Shown: positions 35,606 through 47,474, counted from the stretch's first letter. The stretch: DNA of 64,000 nt from Lepisosteus oculatus (GCF_040954835.1 NC_090697.1:3794501-3858500), one strand, 5' to 3'. Made by a program: numbers and translations. Notes: a model not told the origin generated them from the sequence alone.

Positions 35606-36235
35606 GACTAAACTACTAGGGGTGATCACTTCAACACACTGTGCTTGTTTACCTGGAGAACGTACCACTTGACAAAGGAGACTGACCAAGGTGAGACAAT
35701 AATACTCAGCCCACAGACGAGAGAATGTGGGCATCGCACCTCTCAATTTCCAGTGCAGAAGTCTCTTTTCTAACCTAGATATCCACTGAAGTACAGTGCC
35801 TGTTTAAGATCACTCCCCAGGACAGCCAGTTACATCACAATCCCAGAGGGGATTAAGCTACGCTACAGACAGCCTGTTCCAAGGAGAGTGTAGGGCTGTC
35901 TGAGTGACCGACGACCCTCTGTGAGGCATCCGTAAGAGTCCGCTCTGCTTGGACAAGTCACAGGGAGCTATAGGGGAAGCTTAGTCTCTTGGTGAGACAG
36001 GTGTGTAGTGCGAAACTGTTAAACCCAGGTTAGTCATTCAGGACACCGAGAGCAGGGGAAGCTCTCTTTGGAGTAGCGGCCTTGGTCATTTCTGTGTCAG
36101 TTCCCCGCTGACAATAAGGACAGGAGTGACACTGGCCAAATTGGAATCGACCAGGACAAAGTACTTGCCATTGCTACTCTAAATTCAGGGAACACCTTTT
36201 GTTACAATAAGGTAACAAAGTGGCATTTTTCCCCA
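35606..36235. repeat. 630-bp insertion in unit C, possible solo LTR
   Basis: Unit B is continuous from about 23440 to 23470, but unit C carries about 630 extra bases between the matching sequences. The insert can be read as starting TGGGACT and ending CCCCACA (TG...CA). No clear TSD or polyadenylation signal was identified, so its nature is open. Confidence 0.4.
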
Positions 36236-36849
36236 CACTTGGCCACCATTTAGGTACAGTTAGATCATTTTAAATGAGGTGATGGGGATTAAGAATGTTG
36301 ATAGTTTCACGTCGAGCAATGTACTGTAACTGATTTGTTGGTTAAGGTTTAAAGGTTCATACATAATTTAAAAGTTAGAAAGAACTGTATACAGTAGGTT
36401 GAGGGGCAAGATAAGAGTAAATAATAAATATTTTTATATGGAAACATTGTATGAGTGTTTCCTAATATCTATTTTGGAACTCTTAATTCCTTGAATTTTG
36501 AAGGTTTTTATAACTATTTTATAACATGCTCAAACTATAGGGAAATTACTGCATGATTTATTTTATAATATCATAAATATCAGACAGCATGAGTAACGCA
36601 TAAATTCTTCAACTCACTGATATAGTATTCTTAATAATTATCCCTTTCAACACCATATTTCAGTAAAACAATGCCGTAATTTAGGCTATTTTTACTATTA
36701 CTTGTTATGAAATGTACAGTACACAAAATACATTTTATACGCTTGATATAATGTGTTCAAAATAAGATCAAAATAAGTCACTTTTTTCACTCTGAAGGAG
36801 CACTATTGTCAAGTTGACATGCAGCATGCGCAGCATGTACAGTAGGTCA
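36236..36849. other. Receptor-unit C upstream DNA, no gene
   Basis: Matches 23465-24611 in unit B (with gaps), including ACCATTTAGGTACAGTTAG and CAGCATGAGTAAC. No coding content. Confidence 0.5.
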
Positions 36850-37030
36850 TGTCATGTTATGAACTATTTCTATATTTCTATTTCTATATTACAGCTCTCC
36901 TTCATTTCAATTGCTCAATATTATGCTGTTGAAGAACCACTAAAATACAAAAATAAATCACTGGTCATGTTACACTTTACATGGTTGTTATTATTTGGAA
37001 TGTTTCAGTTTTTGGGTTGATGTTTCTATA
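36850..37030 (+). pseudogene. TAAR relic fragment (TM3-TM4)
   Basis: GTCATGTTATGAACTATTTC equals the TM3 codons of receptors A/C. After an extra short TTTCTATA-type duplication the sequence encodes LSFISIAQYYAVEEPLKYK and part of TM4. The DRY motif reads AQY and the fragment ends in TM4. It lies upstream of the intact promoter of receptor C, so it is a leftover from an earlier unequal duplication. The start of the same fragment exists in unit B (24612). Confidence 0.8.
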
Positions 37031-37359
37031 AGAATTTATATTGTTGTGGTTAAAATAAAAAATATCTATTCATGATATTTACAGAATATATAATCTTTGA
37101 TTTACTGTGATACAATCTGTTGAAAAGATTCATTAAAAATTCATATGGAACAAGCAAAGTATTTGTGAGTGGCAGCAGTTAAATCTTGGTTGTTGTTTTT
37201 TTATAATGTTCATGCATAATGGCATAATAGATGTTTGTTCACCAATGGGGAATACTGTAGTTCCATAAGGGAAAGAGATGGTGATGCTACAGTATGGATC
37301 ACCAGTAATTACTGACAAAACACTAGTTTACACTGCTGGGATTTTTGGAGGACAATCAG

Positions 37360-37368
37360 TATATAAAA
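37360..37368 (+). promoter_or_regulatory. TATA box of receptor C
   Basis: TATATAAAA in a conserved block (37241-37425) shared with unit A (11076-11265). Confidence 0.6.
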
Positions 37369-37389
37369 CGCCACATACAAATTGTCAGG

Positions 37390-37417
37390 TTATAGTGACA
37401 CCAGACATCTGAACAAG
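37390..37417 (+). other. Predicted non-coding first exon of receptor C
   Basis: ACACCAGACATCTGAACAAG precedes donor GTAAGC at 37418; the acceptor is at 38358-38359 (TTTTTACAG), giving an intron of about 0.94 kb. Unit A has the same exon. Start estimated from the TATA box. Confidence 0.5.
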
Positions 37418-37781
37418 GTAAGCTTATGACGACTATATAATCCTTGCATCTCAAAAGAATTTTTAAATTTCATTTGGTCAATGTTGATTTTTTTTTATTT
37501 ATCTGCAAATTGCACTACAAAACCTCAAGAGTAAAAAGTACATTTTACATTGTTGTTGTAAGCTTTTTACACTGAACATGCTGTAGTAATTGAGAAAAAT
37601 TCACTATAAGAGATTCCTTGCCAAATTTAAGGTCTTGAAATAAACAATTTCTCATGTTTAATTCTGCAAATGTATGGATATATACGTCTTTTAATTAAGA
37701 TCATTTTAAACAGTTTAGAAAGATTTTTAAGATGTATTTTTACTTTCACTTCTAAAGCTGTACTTGTTGTATTAATAATAG

Positions 37782-37792
37782 TTAATATAATA
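37782..37792. repeat. Left target-site duplication of intronic PLE
   Basis: TTAATATAATA, identical to 37928-37938. Confidence 0.7.
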
Positions 37793-37927
37793 AGGAACAA
37801 GTAATAGGCTTATTGCATGCTGTAAAGAGATGAAAGAAAGCACAATGTTCCAGCTGTGGAGCCTTCAATAAACCTATTGTTCCTTTGCAGCTTATGCATG
37901 CTGACGCAGCTACCCACCTGAACTACA
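37793..37927. mobile_element. Miniature palindromic PLE in intron of receptor C
   Basis: A minus-strand PLE 3' end (GGAACAAGTAATAGG, then CATGCTGTAAAGAG, degraded hammerhead-like block) abuts a very short plus-strand 3' end (CAATAAACCTATTGTTCC plus the GCATGCTGACGCAGC tail). Same head-to-head plan as 2876-4090 and 6404-6604. It lies in the predicted intron of receptor C; unit A lacks it at the equivalent TTAATATAATA site (about 11905). Confidence 0.8.
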
Positions 37928-37938
37928 TTAATATAATA
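37928..37938. repeat. Right target-site duplication of intronic PLE
   Basis: TTAATATAATA, identical to 37782-37792. Confidence 0.7.
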
Positions 37939-38400
37939 ATTATGTTTCATGGCTAATTTTTCCATAGATGCTGCCACAACAATTTCTGCTAATCAAAAGT
38001 TTCTTTAGTCATGTCTATTGAGATTGGCACAGGAGTCCTGTAAGCAACAAGAAACAAATCACTGGCACCATAGTATTTTAGAAGAAAATACATTTATTCC
38101 ATTACGTCAAAATGAAAAAGAACACGTAGATTTTACAGCCAAGAAAGACTGCTTCAGTGTATGTGATTTCAAAATAACAGAATGAACATAATGTGGTAGA
38201 GTAACAGGTTACAAATCCAGCTGTTTCATTTTTAATTATTAGAGATACAGTCAGTTGTGACATTGACAAAATTCCATTTGAAATCTTACCTGAAATACTA
38301 AAGTATGAAAAATAAAGAGTAACCACATACTTTAATGTTATATTGGTCTTTTTTTACAGGAAATTAACTTTTCTACAAGTCCTGGGATATACAGTATAGA

Positions 38401-39447
38401 ATGAACTTCATGGTGAATGTCACTGGAATAACTGGAAATACACACTTTTGTTTTGAGTCAGTGAACAAGTCATGTCTGAAACATGTTTATTTGCCTACTA
38501 TACGTACTCCACTGTATTTCATCTTTGTAGCTATTATTGTCTTCACTGTTTTTGGAAATGTGTTTGTCATCATCTCCATTGCTCACTTCAGACAGCTTCA
38601 CACACCAACTAATTTTCTCGTTCTCTCATTAGCGGTTGCTGACTTGTTATTAGGAGGATTTGTTATGCCTCCCAGTATGGTCCGATCACTTGAAACTTGC
38701 TGGTACTATGGAGACTTGTTTTGTAAAATCCATTCCAGCACAGATGTCATGTTATCTACTACTTCTATATTCCATCTCTCCTTCATTTCAATTGATCGAT
38801 ATTATGCTGTGTGTGAACCACTAAAATACAAAGCTAAAATCACTGTTTGTGTTGCAGTTTATATGGTTGTTATTAGTTGGAGTGTTTCAGCTGTTATTGG
38901 ATTTGGAATGATCTTTCTAAAGTTAAATATAAAGGGGAAGGAATATGTCTACTATGAGAATGTATATTGTGTAGGGGGCTGTACTCTGATACAGACTGAA
39001 ATATCTAGCCTGATTTGTTCCCTGCTGGCATTTTACATCCCTGGGTTTATTATGTTAGGAATCTATTTGAACATTTTCCTTGTAGCAAGGAGACAAGCCA
39101 GGGCAATTGAAGGCCTCGTATCCCAGAGTAAGAGCTCAGAACACAGCAAAACAATGACTTCAAGCAAGACAGAAAGAAAAGCTGCGAAGGCTCTGGGAAT
39201 AGTGATGGGGGTCTTTCTCTGCTGCTGGACGCCATATTTCTTGAGTGTCAACCTGGATCCTATTTTTAATTATTCCACTCCACCTGTCTTATTTGACAGT
39301 CTTGCATGGCTAGGTTATTTAAATTCTACATTTAATCCTCTTGTCTATGCTTTCTTTTACAGCTGGTTCAGAAAAGCCCTTGGTATGATTGTGTTTGGTC
39401 AAATATTTCAAGCCAATTCTTCAAGAACAAAACTAACTACAGATTGA
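38401..39447 (+). CDS. Trace amine-associated receptor (receptor C), TAAR1-like
   Basis: 348 residues, single coding exon, closely similar to receptor A (most differences in the N-terminus, TM1, TM4 and the ECL2 start) and still closer to the broken receptor B. Landmarks: glycosylation sites N6 and N22, D2.50 at 81, C3.25 at 108, D3.32 at 115, DRY at 132-134, ECL2 cysteines 190 and 194, P5.50 at 214, CWTP at 275-278, Y7.43 at 306, TAAR signature at 308-323. Position 3.36, which faces the amine pocket in aminergic receptors, is Ser119 here but Cys in A and B; the ICL3 has EHSK instead of EDSK. The start was taken at MNF because unit B begins identically; a second Met lies at residue 4. Expected to be a Gs-coupled amine receptor at the cell surface; ligand unknown. 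Confidence 0.93.
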   Translation: MNFMVNVTGITGNTHFCFESVNKSCLKHVYLPTIRTPLYFIFVAIIVFTVFGNVFVIISIAHFRQLHTPTNFLVLSLAVADLLLGGFVMPPSMVRSLETCWYYGDLFCKIHSSTDVMLSTTSIFHLSFISIDRYYAVCEPLKYKAKITVCVAVYMVVISWSVSAVIGFGMIFLKLNIKGKEYVYYENVYCVGGCTLIQTEISSLICSLLAFYIPGFIMLGIYLNIFLVARRQARAIEGLVSQSKSSEHSKTMTSSKTERKAAKALGIVMGVFLCCWTPYFLSVNLDPIFNYSTPPVLFDSLAWLGYLNSTFNPLVYAFFYSWFRKALGMIVFGQIFQANSSRTKLTTD

Positions 39448-41435
39448 ATATTTGTTTTCATATTTTAACACTAAGAAAAATCATATAATTTTTATTTTTT
39501 TTCAAACATTTTGAAAAAAATAAAGCACTTCACAGCTGTGATAATATTGTGTTTCTGAAAAAACTGAAAATACAAAATAAAACAAAAATAAGTTTACATT
39601 ATGTTTATGTGTGAGTATGAATTTTGAACTTTGGACAAACTTCTGAACTGTTATACAAGTAAATGAAAACATGAACAACTTCAAATTCTAACAAATATGT
39701 TTTTTTCACTTACAGTATACAGTAGTGATAAACAAATTACTCTAACTGGTGTAACAATGTGGGTTTGAAGGAGCCACAAAGAACACAAAAACAAAAAGTG
39801 CTGCTTTACAGCAGGGTGCAGGCCAAAAGAAGAAAAAGCCAGAGGGGTCCAGACTGGACTAGACAGAAAAAAGACAGAAAAGGCTTGAACCCCAGTGTAA
39901 AGCAATGTTTTTGGAACAACAGCACTGTGGACTGTCCAGGTCTACCTACCTGGATGGAGAGAAAAAGCAAACTAACCCTGTGACAGGAGACTATTAAAGT
40001 GACAGTCCTAGAGGATATTGTGGAGAAAGAGCATGAAGGCCATTTTCTTACTTTATTTTAATCTCATTCGCTGTCGTGAGTACACCGGGACAGCCTCAGT
40101 CTGTAGGCCTCTCTCTTTTCTACTCCAGTCTGGACTCCGCTGTTCAAAGTGGCTCTTTTTAGTTCAGTCTGGGTCCTGTTGTTCAAAGTGGTTATTTGTC
40201 TATGCCAATGTGGACTCTGCTGTTCAAAGCTTTTTTTTATTTGTAACTTGATTTTTATTCTTTCCACTGACAAAAGCAACATGTTACAAAGATCTCTAAA
40301 ACATTCTTGTAGACATATATAGATGTCGCACATTAAAGTCTCATTTCTCAGATATGTACATTTTCACTAGAGAAAAAAATAATATAATACTGTGGATGAC
40401 AATCCAAGTGCAATGTTACAAATTCTGTTTTTGGATTAGCACTAATAGCTTTCTATACACACCACTGAATTTCACAAGCATTAAATTATTGGGATTGCAT
40501 GCTGTGTGTCTGATTCCTTCACAAATATTGGCTCTACTGATGTTGAATCGACAAACAGCGGTCTTGTCAACTGTAAGAGCAAAGTTGTCAAGAATCTCCT
40601 CGGCAGACAGGTGGCATTGTCTACAAACAGGGCAAAAGAATGAGAATTTTAGACAAATAGACTTTGTCAATTATGAGTTAATTAAAAAAAAATACTTTTG
40701 CAAAATGGTATCATTATATGTTGTACCGCAAACCTCTTGAAATATTTCCTGTTGTATGTGTGAAGAATGTGATATTCTTTAACACCACAACACAAATAAA
40801 ATAACTCTTGAAGTAACAAAAACATAAAACTATTTACATCTTAGGGGAATCACTTTATTTTCTGCATTGTTACACTCCAACAAAACTGCAGTTGCTGATA
40901 GGCAGAAATCCAACTGCAGGACTCTGCGATTTTTGGTGGCTGGCGGAGAAGGTCGAGGTGGAGGGTGATTGGAGGTCACCAGAGACACTCAAAGGAGATG
41001 AAGTGGGAAAATGGCAGATGGGGTTCAAGCTGTGTGAAATGTGTTTAACTTCCTACAACAGAGAAATAGGGGAAAGAGATGTCACTAGAGTGGTGCTGTG
41101 GTTATTGACAACTAACTTGTTTACCATAGCTATACTTGTATAGTTTTTTTAAACTTTTTACCATAACTATATCTGTAGAAATTGATCCCTGATCTATCAC
41201 TTGCTACTGCTCTCAAATCTACTTCCTCTTTCAAATGAGAAAGAGCAGGCTGAAAAAATAAGCTGTTAATCAAATGAAACTTTTTTCCATTAATTTTTGC
41301 ATTGCATATGGGTTTAAATACTGTATTTACAGTAATAGTACAATTAAACAATTATGCAATTAAACATGTAACTCAGTGCTATTGCACTAACCTTCATAAC
41401 ATTTGGATCAAGCAGCCATATCACTCTACAACTCA
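39448..41435. other. 3' flank of receptor C and unclassified DNA
   Basis: 39448-39720 matches the 3' flanks of receptors A and B (candidate 3' UTR). Homology stops at about 39722. 39750-40250 contains CCAGACTGGACTAG- and TTCAAAGTGG-type motifs and may be an old repeat, but no family is recognised. No gene is supported by the short frames. Confidence 0.4.
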
Positions 41436-41830
41436 CAACTGGCAACCCACTGAGGCAGAAGTGTGATAGCCACGGTTCCGCGCGGGGTTGTGCCCTCCGC
41501 CACCTGTTCCGTCCCCCACACCTGGGGCGCGAACCCGGGTCTCCAGCGTAACACAACAGGGCACCAACCGCGTGAGCTAAAGGAGACCTCCCCCAGCCCA
41601 GGCAGCTGAGGACCCTGCTACGCGCAGTGAGGGAGCTGACGTCACCACACTAGCTCCGCTACACCAGCAGGTGTGAGACCTCCTGGGAAAAACTAAGGCT
41701 TCTGCTGGAAGAGGTGTTAGCAGGGCCAGCAGGGGGCGCTCACCCTGTGGTCTATGTGGGCCCTAATGCCCTAGTATAGCGATGTTGCCTAGGACCCCCA
41801 AAAAGCCAGCCCTATTCCCTGCTATATCAC
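41436..41830 (-). mobile_element. GC-rich tRNA-derived SINE
   Basis: On the minus strand the A box is in TTAGCTCACGCGGTTGGTGC (about 41562-41582) and the B box in CCCGGGTTCGCGCCCC (about 41525-41540), spaced as in RNA polymerase III promoters. Upstream on that strand is a GC-rich segment with GAGCGCCCCCTGCTGGCC (about 41720-41740), which may be a second SINE or a leader. The rest of the neighbourhood is AT-rich. Confidence 0.65.
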
Positions 41831-42731
41831 CAGATATAGTCTTTCCTTGCTACAGATCACACGATCACAATGTTTTTGTGCTGCTAATATGGCCAACTGC
41901 TCTTAACTATCTGAGATGCACTTGAATCAGTTAGCTTACAATATTGTTGTTTTGTTTTATGTTCAGTTCAAAATGCAACTCAGAAAAGATTGTTGCTTTC
42001 TTTTTTTTACTGAAGTACAAACAGTTAAGTAGATTTTCCCATAATGTATAAGTAAATTACTTCAAAAAAGAAATATTTCAGCAGCTTACATCAATAAAAA
42101 GAAAAAAAAGTGTCCAGCACACGTGTTCCAGATGACACTTCAGGTCAGTGGAGTCACACAATTGCAGGGATGTTTCTGAGCCGTTTTTATACTCCTTTTT
42201 GTCCGGGAGAAACAAGACACTGCTGCCACCTGTGTAAGCATGTACAGGCAATTGGAGGAGGTAATATTCACTGGGGATTGGGAAAGAGTGAAGACAGTAA
42301 GGAGGTGTGTGCCAAACAGACATATTTGTTTTATTGCTCTGCCATTTTAACACAACAACAGCTGGTTCCTGGGTATCGATGAGTGTATGCATTGTAGCTT
42401 CACACTTCACCCTACAGTTACGGTCTTACAATATGTTCAGCAATTGCTGTATACAGTAGTTAAATAAACAATTAAAATGTTACCTAACCACATGAGAAAG
42501 GGTGAAGAATATAGGTATGCTAAGTGTGAAAGATCAGTGATATTTCTAGATAACAAAAAACCTTCTTGATAAGTTGTGAGAATGTCAAAGCAATAGCGCT
42601 CTTGGTAGATGTGGTGTTAATGGATATGTGTATCACATAAAAAAAAAATTAACAGAGCGAATGTTCCCAGGAGTAGGCATTCTTCCCTTAAAGCTCTGTA
42701 CCACATGAGTTAAGTGATAAATACGTTTTTC
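41831..42731. other. Intergenic, no gene seen
   Basis: Short frames at about 42100-42400 on both strands show no family resemblance. Confidence 0.4.
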
Positions 42732-42748
42732 ATATAATATGTACATGT
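42732..42748. repeat. Left target-site duplication of LINE
   Basis: ATATAATATGTACATGT, identical to 44400-44416. Confidence 0.85.
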
Positions 42749-44399
42749 ACCGCGCCTCACAAGACCTAGGACATGTTATCAACATCAAAGATGAAAATGG
42801 ACAGATGCTGCAGAAGCCAAAAGACATCCTGGAAGGATGACTTCGAGAAAATATGCAACGAGGAATTTCCGCATTCTCCACTACCAGCAGCCGATATCAT
42901 CTCCGGCCCAGTACCCACCATCACAATCGCAGAAGTAACCACCGCCATCAACAAGATGAAAAGTGGCAAAGCAACTGGCCCAGACGACATCCCAGCCAAA
43001 GTATGGAAGCTCCTTGGAACACAAGGAGCAGCATGGCTCGCCGACCTCTTCAGTAAGATCACTGAGGAAAAGGCACCCCAGGAAACGTGGCAAACCAGCA
43101 TCACAGTGCCAATTTGCAAAGGCAAAGGCGGCGTTAATGACTGTTCCAATTACAGGCCGATCCGGCTGCTGTGCCATACAATGAAGATTTTCGAGCGTGT
43201 GCTGGATGCACAACTAAGCACCATCGTCGATATCTCGCCAAACCAATGTGGCTTTGTGAAAAACTGCGGAACCACAGACGCCATACACGCAGCCCGCCTA
43301 CTGATGGAAAGGCACCACAAGAAGAGGAAAACGATCCACATGGTATTTCTCGACCTGGAAAAGGCATTCGACAGAGTACCGCACGATCTCATCTGGCTGG
43401 CGCTGCGACAGCACCACGTCCCCGAAGCCTATGTCAGCTGGACAAAGCTCCTGTACCAAAAGGCCAGTAGCTCAGTACGTTGCGCAGCTGGAACCTCAGA
43501 CACCTTCCCGATCGATGTTGGCGTCCACCAAGGCTCAGCCTTGTCTCCTCTGCTATTCATACTTTGCATGGATACAGTGACCAAAGATATCCAAACGAGG
43601 CATTCATGGAGGATATTGTATGCTGACGATGTTATGATAGCAGGTGAAACGCGACACGGCCTCGAACAACAAGTACAAGATTGGAAGACGTGCCTTGAAC
43701 GATTCGGGATGAAATTAAACATCCAGAAGACGGAGTACCTCGAATGCGGTGATCAAACCGATGGCACAATCGCAGCTGGTGGGGTCCAACTGAACAAAGT
43801 GACACAGTTCAAGTACCTAGGCTCATGTGTCAACTCCGACTGCACTACCTTCCAAGACGCCAAGACGCGAGTCAGCGCCGCTTGGATGAAATAGCGGCAG
43901 GTCACTGGAGCACTATGCTACAAGAAGATCCCTTTACGCCTAAAATCCAAAGTCTACCGCTCAGTGGTCAGACCAGTGGCCCTATACAGAACTGAATGCT
44001 GGCCAACTACAAAGAAACATGAACAGGCACTCCCTACGATGGAAATAAAGATGCTGTGATGGACCCTTGGCTTGACAAGACTAGACCATGTCATGAATGA
44101 AGGGGTGCGAAAAACATTCAGAGTTGCCCCAATCACGGAGAAAATGAGGGAATCGCGCCTGCGATGGTATGGACACGTGCTCCGCAGCAATGACACATCA
44201 ATGGCAAAGACCGCCCTCGAATTGAAGGTGGAAGGCCGTCGGCCCCGTGGACGACCATTTACACGCTGGCTGGATCGGCTGAAAGATGACGTGTGCCTCG
44301 CAAAAGTCACCTGCCGAGATGCCGCAGACCGTATGAAGTGGAAAAATCGGTGCAAACAAGCAGACCCCACATAAGTGGGAAAATGTGAAGAAGAAGAAG
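42749..44399 (+). mobile_element. LINE, probably RTE-like, 5'-truncated, recent
   Basis: A non-LTR retrotransposon lacking its endonuclease region, ending in a (GAA)n tail at about 44388-44399 and bounded by a 17-bp TSD. The RT motifs are visible in order: MKSGKATGPDDIP, FLDLEKAFDRVPH (catalytic Asp), HQGSALSPLLFILC and ILYADDVMIAG (YADD). After the RT is an RLRWYGHVLR...RRPRGRPFTRW segment, common in RTE-like and related LINE C-termini. The clade is an estimate from motifs. High GC and CpG content contrast with the AT-rich flanks. Confidence 0.85.
42773..44377 (+). pseudogene. LINE reverse transcriptase ORF, disrupted
   Basis: The RT frame is open from 42773 to TAG at 43892 and continues in the same frame to the end near 44374 with only one more stop, TGA at 44057 (ML*WTLG, probably an Arg CGA decayed). 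At about 42835 the frame changes: upstream bases encode NIKDENGQMLQKPKDILE in another frame and a few bases of the usual ERWK junction appear lost. The protein would copy the element RNA at a nicked target. With two stops and a truncated 5' end it is inactive, but only lightly decayed. Confidence 0.85.
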
Positions 44400-44416
44400 A
44401 TATAATATGTACATGT
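44400..44416. repeat. Right target-site duplication of LINE
   Basis: ATATAATATGTACATGT, identical to 42732-42748. Confidence 0.85.
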
Positions 44417-44730
44417 CTGAATGGTACAGGCCATTCAGAATGCATGCCGGATAATGCAGTACATTGCACAGCGCACACCTCGAGGCACTGCATTGCGCTG
44501 CACATTTAAAAAAATATTCAGTGGTCTGACTGCACTACTTTGTAAAACCACCAGGTTGAGCAGTGAATGCTTAACATTAAAATGCATAGAAGCACTGGGG
44601 CTGTTGCCAGAAAACGTCTGGTTTCGAATCCCGGTCAATGCTGAGGAACAATCTTTTTCCAATTATGGAGTTTAAGTTATATACTGTTTAGACTTCTACT
44701 AATTGTAAACTGTGTAATACAGTGTGTTGA
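44417..44730 (+). repeat. tRNA-like SINE candidate, copy 2
   Basis: Second copy of the 21290-21600 repeat, with GCCATTCAGAATGCATGCC, a CTGGTTTCGAATCCCGG B-box-like motif and the TATACTGTTTAGACTTCTA end. It starts within about 10 bases of the LINE's right TSD. Confidence 0.6.
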
Positions 44731-47460
44731 ATTAAATTAATTTAAAAAAGAAAGTATGGCTGTTTTTTGTCTTTTAAAAACAAAAGTGCTCAGTTGGATA
44801 TCTATTTTGTCGTAATGCAAATTTCAGCAATCAGAAAACAATTTAACTTTAAAGATCCCACTACTGATAAATATATTTATGTGAAATATATATTTCATAA
44901 TCGAACTTTAGTCTCTCGGTTTACTGGGGACTTACCAAATGTTAAAGAGAAACAATAACTTCAGCCTCAACTCCCACCCCCCGGACAGACAAAGGTGATA
45001 AAGTTGATAAAAGTTCAGTCAACAGGGTGCAGTTTGTTAACACAAACTCATCTGTTAACAAGGTGACTTTCTACTCAATGAAACGAAAGCTACAGTACAG
45101 TCAGGAAGACAGATTTTAAATTCTTCAAGGAAAATTAGCAGTTTAAGTTTGTCAAAATCAGCTACTTTGCAGGCAGTACATGACTTCTCAAAGTTACTAC
45201 TACTTCAGCTACTCAAAGTTACTAAGTCAGCTACTACTACCATAAACTGTATGTCCATTAGATGTATATTACTTATGCGACCGTATAACGTAAGCCACTA
45301 CAGTACAGTATGTGTGAAATATACTTTTCACAATCAAAATTTAAAGTAAAATTCTTTCCTGATTACTTGTTGCTGGAATTTGACATTTTTACATTAGGTG
45401 AATTACATTTATATTACATTATACGTCCATTTTTTTATTCAGCTACCAAAATTTCATATTAATATTTCATATTAAGTGGATTTAAACATGCACACTAGAG
45501 AAAAAGAATGAATAAAGCAATCGTTTTACTAATATCTAACGCACCACAAGTGCCACCTATCGATTATCTTCGGCCAGTGAATTACATAATGCAGTGGTTC
45601 GCGCACCACCAGTGGTACACGGAGCACCGCCAGATGGTATGCCATATGACATGAACCCTGCACTGAAAAATCTGGATGGGTTTTCATATTTTCTATTTTA
45701 ATACGTGTCGAATACGCAGCCTACGTACTACGATACAGCGTGCGGTAATACTTGAGTGAACACAAAAGCTACTATGTATTTCTATACCATTCTATAGGAA
45801 TGCGTGCTATGAACGTAAGTGACCAATTGTATTTAAAAAAATGTATCTCCAGCAAATAGGGAGGTAGGAGAATGTGCATAATTTTGGAACAATGCCAATG
45901 TTGTAAGCACAGGAATGCATAGAAATGCATGCTACAAACACTGGCAATCTTGTGAGCATAGGAAAGCAGGATAGATAACAGAAAAATAACCAATCTTCCT
46001 TATGAGCCAGTGACAGCCTCCTTTTCTCCCTTCTTCCACTGCCTACCTCAAAACCTTCAATATCATAATATCATATTTCACTTTAGTCTGTGTTTTTTGG
46101 TTCATTTATTGGAAGTGAATGAAAAAATAAGGCCAATTTGGTTACTTTACCCATATTTTTACCAGAAAATCTTAAGTTGATCAATTACAATTTACATACA
46201 GTACAGTGAGAGTTTTCAGGAACTTCACCTTCCCAATGGCAAAGGTTTACTGTATTTATATTTTGGAATGCAGTACAAACAGCATATACTGTAGCGTATA
46301 ATTATACAAAAGTTAGTAAAAGTCTGCAATACATGTGCAATACAGTGAAGTACTATTAGTGTTTTATTTTTTACCTTAATTAGTATCATTACTTCATACG
46401 TTCAGTCTTTAGATAGGAACAGTATATGGGCCCTACAGTGCTACACAGATATCACTAATACTTATCCCATGTGGATAACTTCATGTGCGATAAGACAAAT
46501 ATTCTTATTGAAGAAACATGCGCTATAAGCAGCCAAAATGGAAATACTCTATATATGGAACAGCTGGTGAGCACCATATATGAATAGGTTTTTGAGGAAA
46601 TTTTAACTGATGCAGCTATCAGTTGTTTGTTAAATACAGTACATATTTGGATTTCCAGCTGCTATTTGTCATTCATGATTAAAAAACACAATTATCATCT
46701 CTTTTTGTATTCACTGGAAAACAAAATAAAAAGTGGGTAGTGGAACAACATCTAATCTTCACATTGACGCCTGATCTGTATTTTTCTAAATAAACTAAGT
46801 TTTGTTGTTTGAAATAACAACCCATTTTTTATTCAGGTTTTCTTTCATGATGTAATATACAGCATGTAAAGCTCTTGGATTGCAAAAGAGTAGATTTGTT
46901 TAGTGGGGGATACAGCATGTAGAAACAGGATTACTGAACTGTAGGTAATATTCTTTTCATCAGATATCTGAACCATATGTCAATGGCCTCTTTTCCCATC
47001 TCATTTTATCATTAGTAATTTACATCAATCAATTTGCTACTCAGCTTGTAAAGACTGTAGTTTAAATAGAGTAAATTGACGTGTTAAGGAACAATATACC
47101 TGCAGAGGCAGGATAATTTAATTTCTATATTGATGCAGTTCTTTTTCCTGGAAACATGAAAGCAAAGAAAGAACAGTCTCTAGAGACACGGATTTGTTTT
47201 TTATTTGCTTTAACATCTTTCAGAAACATTCACTATTTTGCATTGCCGTTTCTCCCATTTTAGAATTAAGTGAGTCATACTATAAATAGATATTAGAGCA
47301 CGTTTTATTTTTAATGAACTTGCTTTAACCGTAGAGAGCTAAGTGGTTGGCCACTGGAAGCAGTGATATTTCTCCAAGGTAGAAATTAGTTTTGTGATTG
47401 CTCAGAAAGTACACGGAATGAAGGGTCCACTGGGCACAGTTGAAGCAAGGAAAGAGGATT
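44731..47460. other. Intergenic, AT-rich, no gene seen
   Basis: A local tandem of CAGCTACT/AAGTTACTA motifs lies at about 45190-45240. About 45590-45640 contains GGTTCGCGCACCACCAGTGG, probably an old repeat. No gene supported. Confidence 0.4.
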
Positions 47461-47474
47461 TGTCTAATGTACCG

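Noticed and set aside
43134-43722. Minus-strand frames within the LINE
   Set aside because: Shadows of the GC-rich RT frame on the plus strand.
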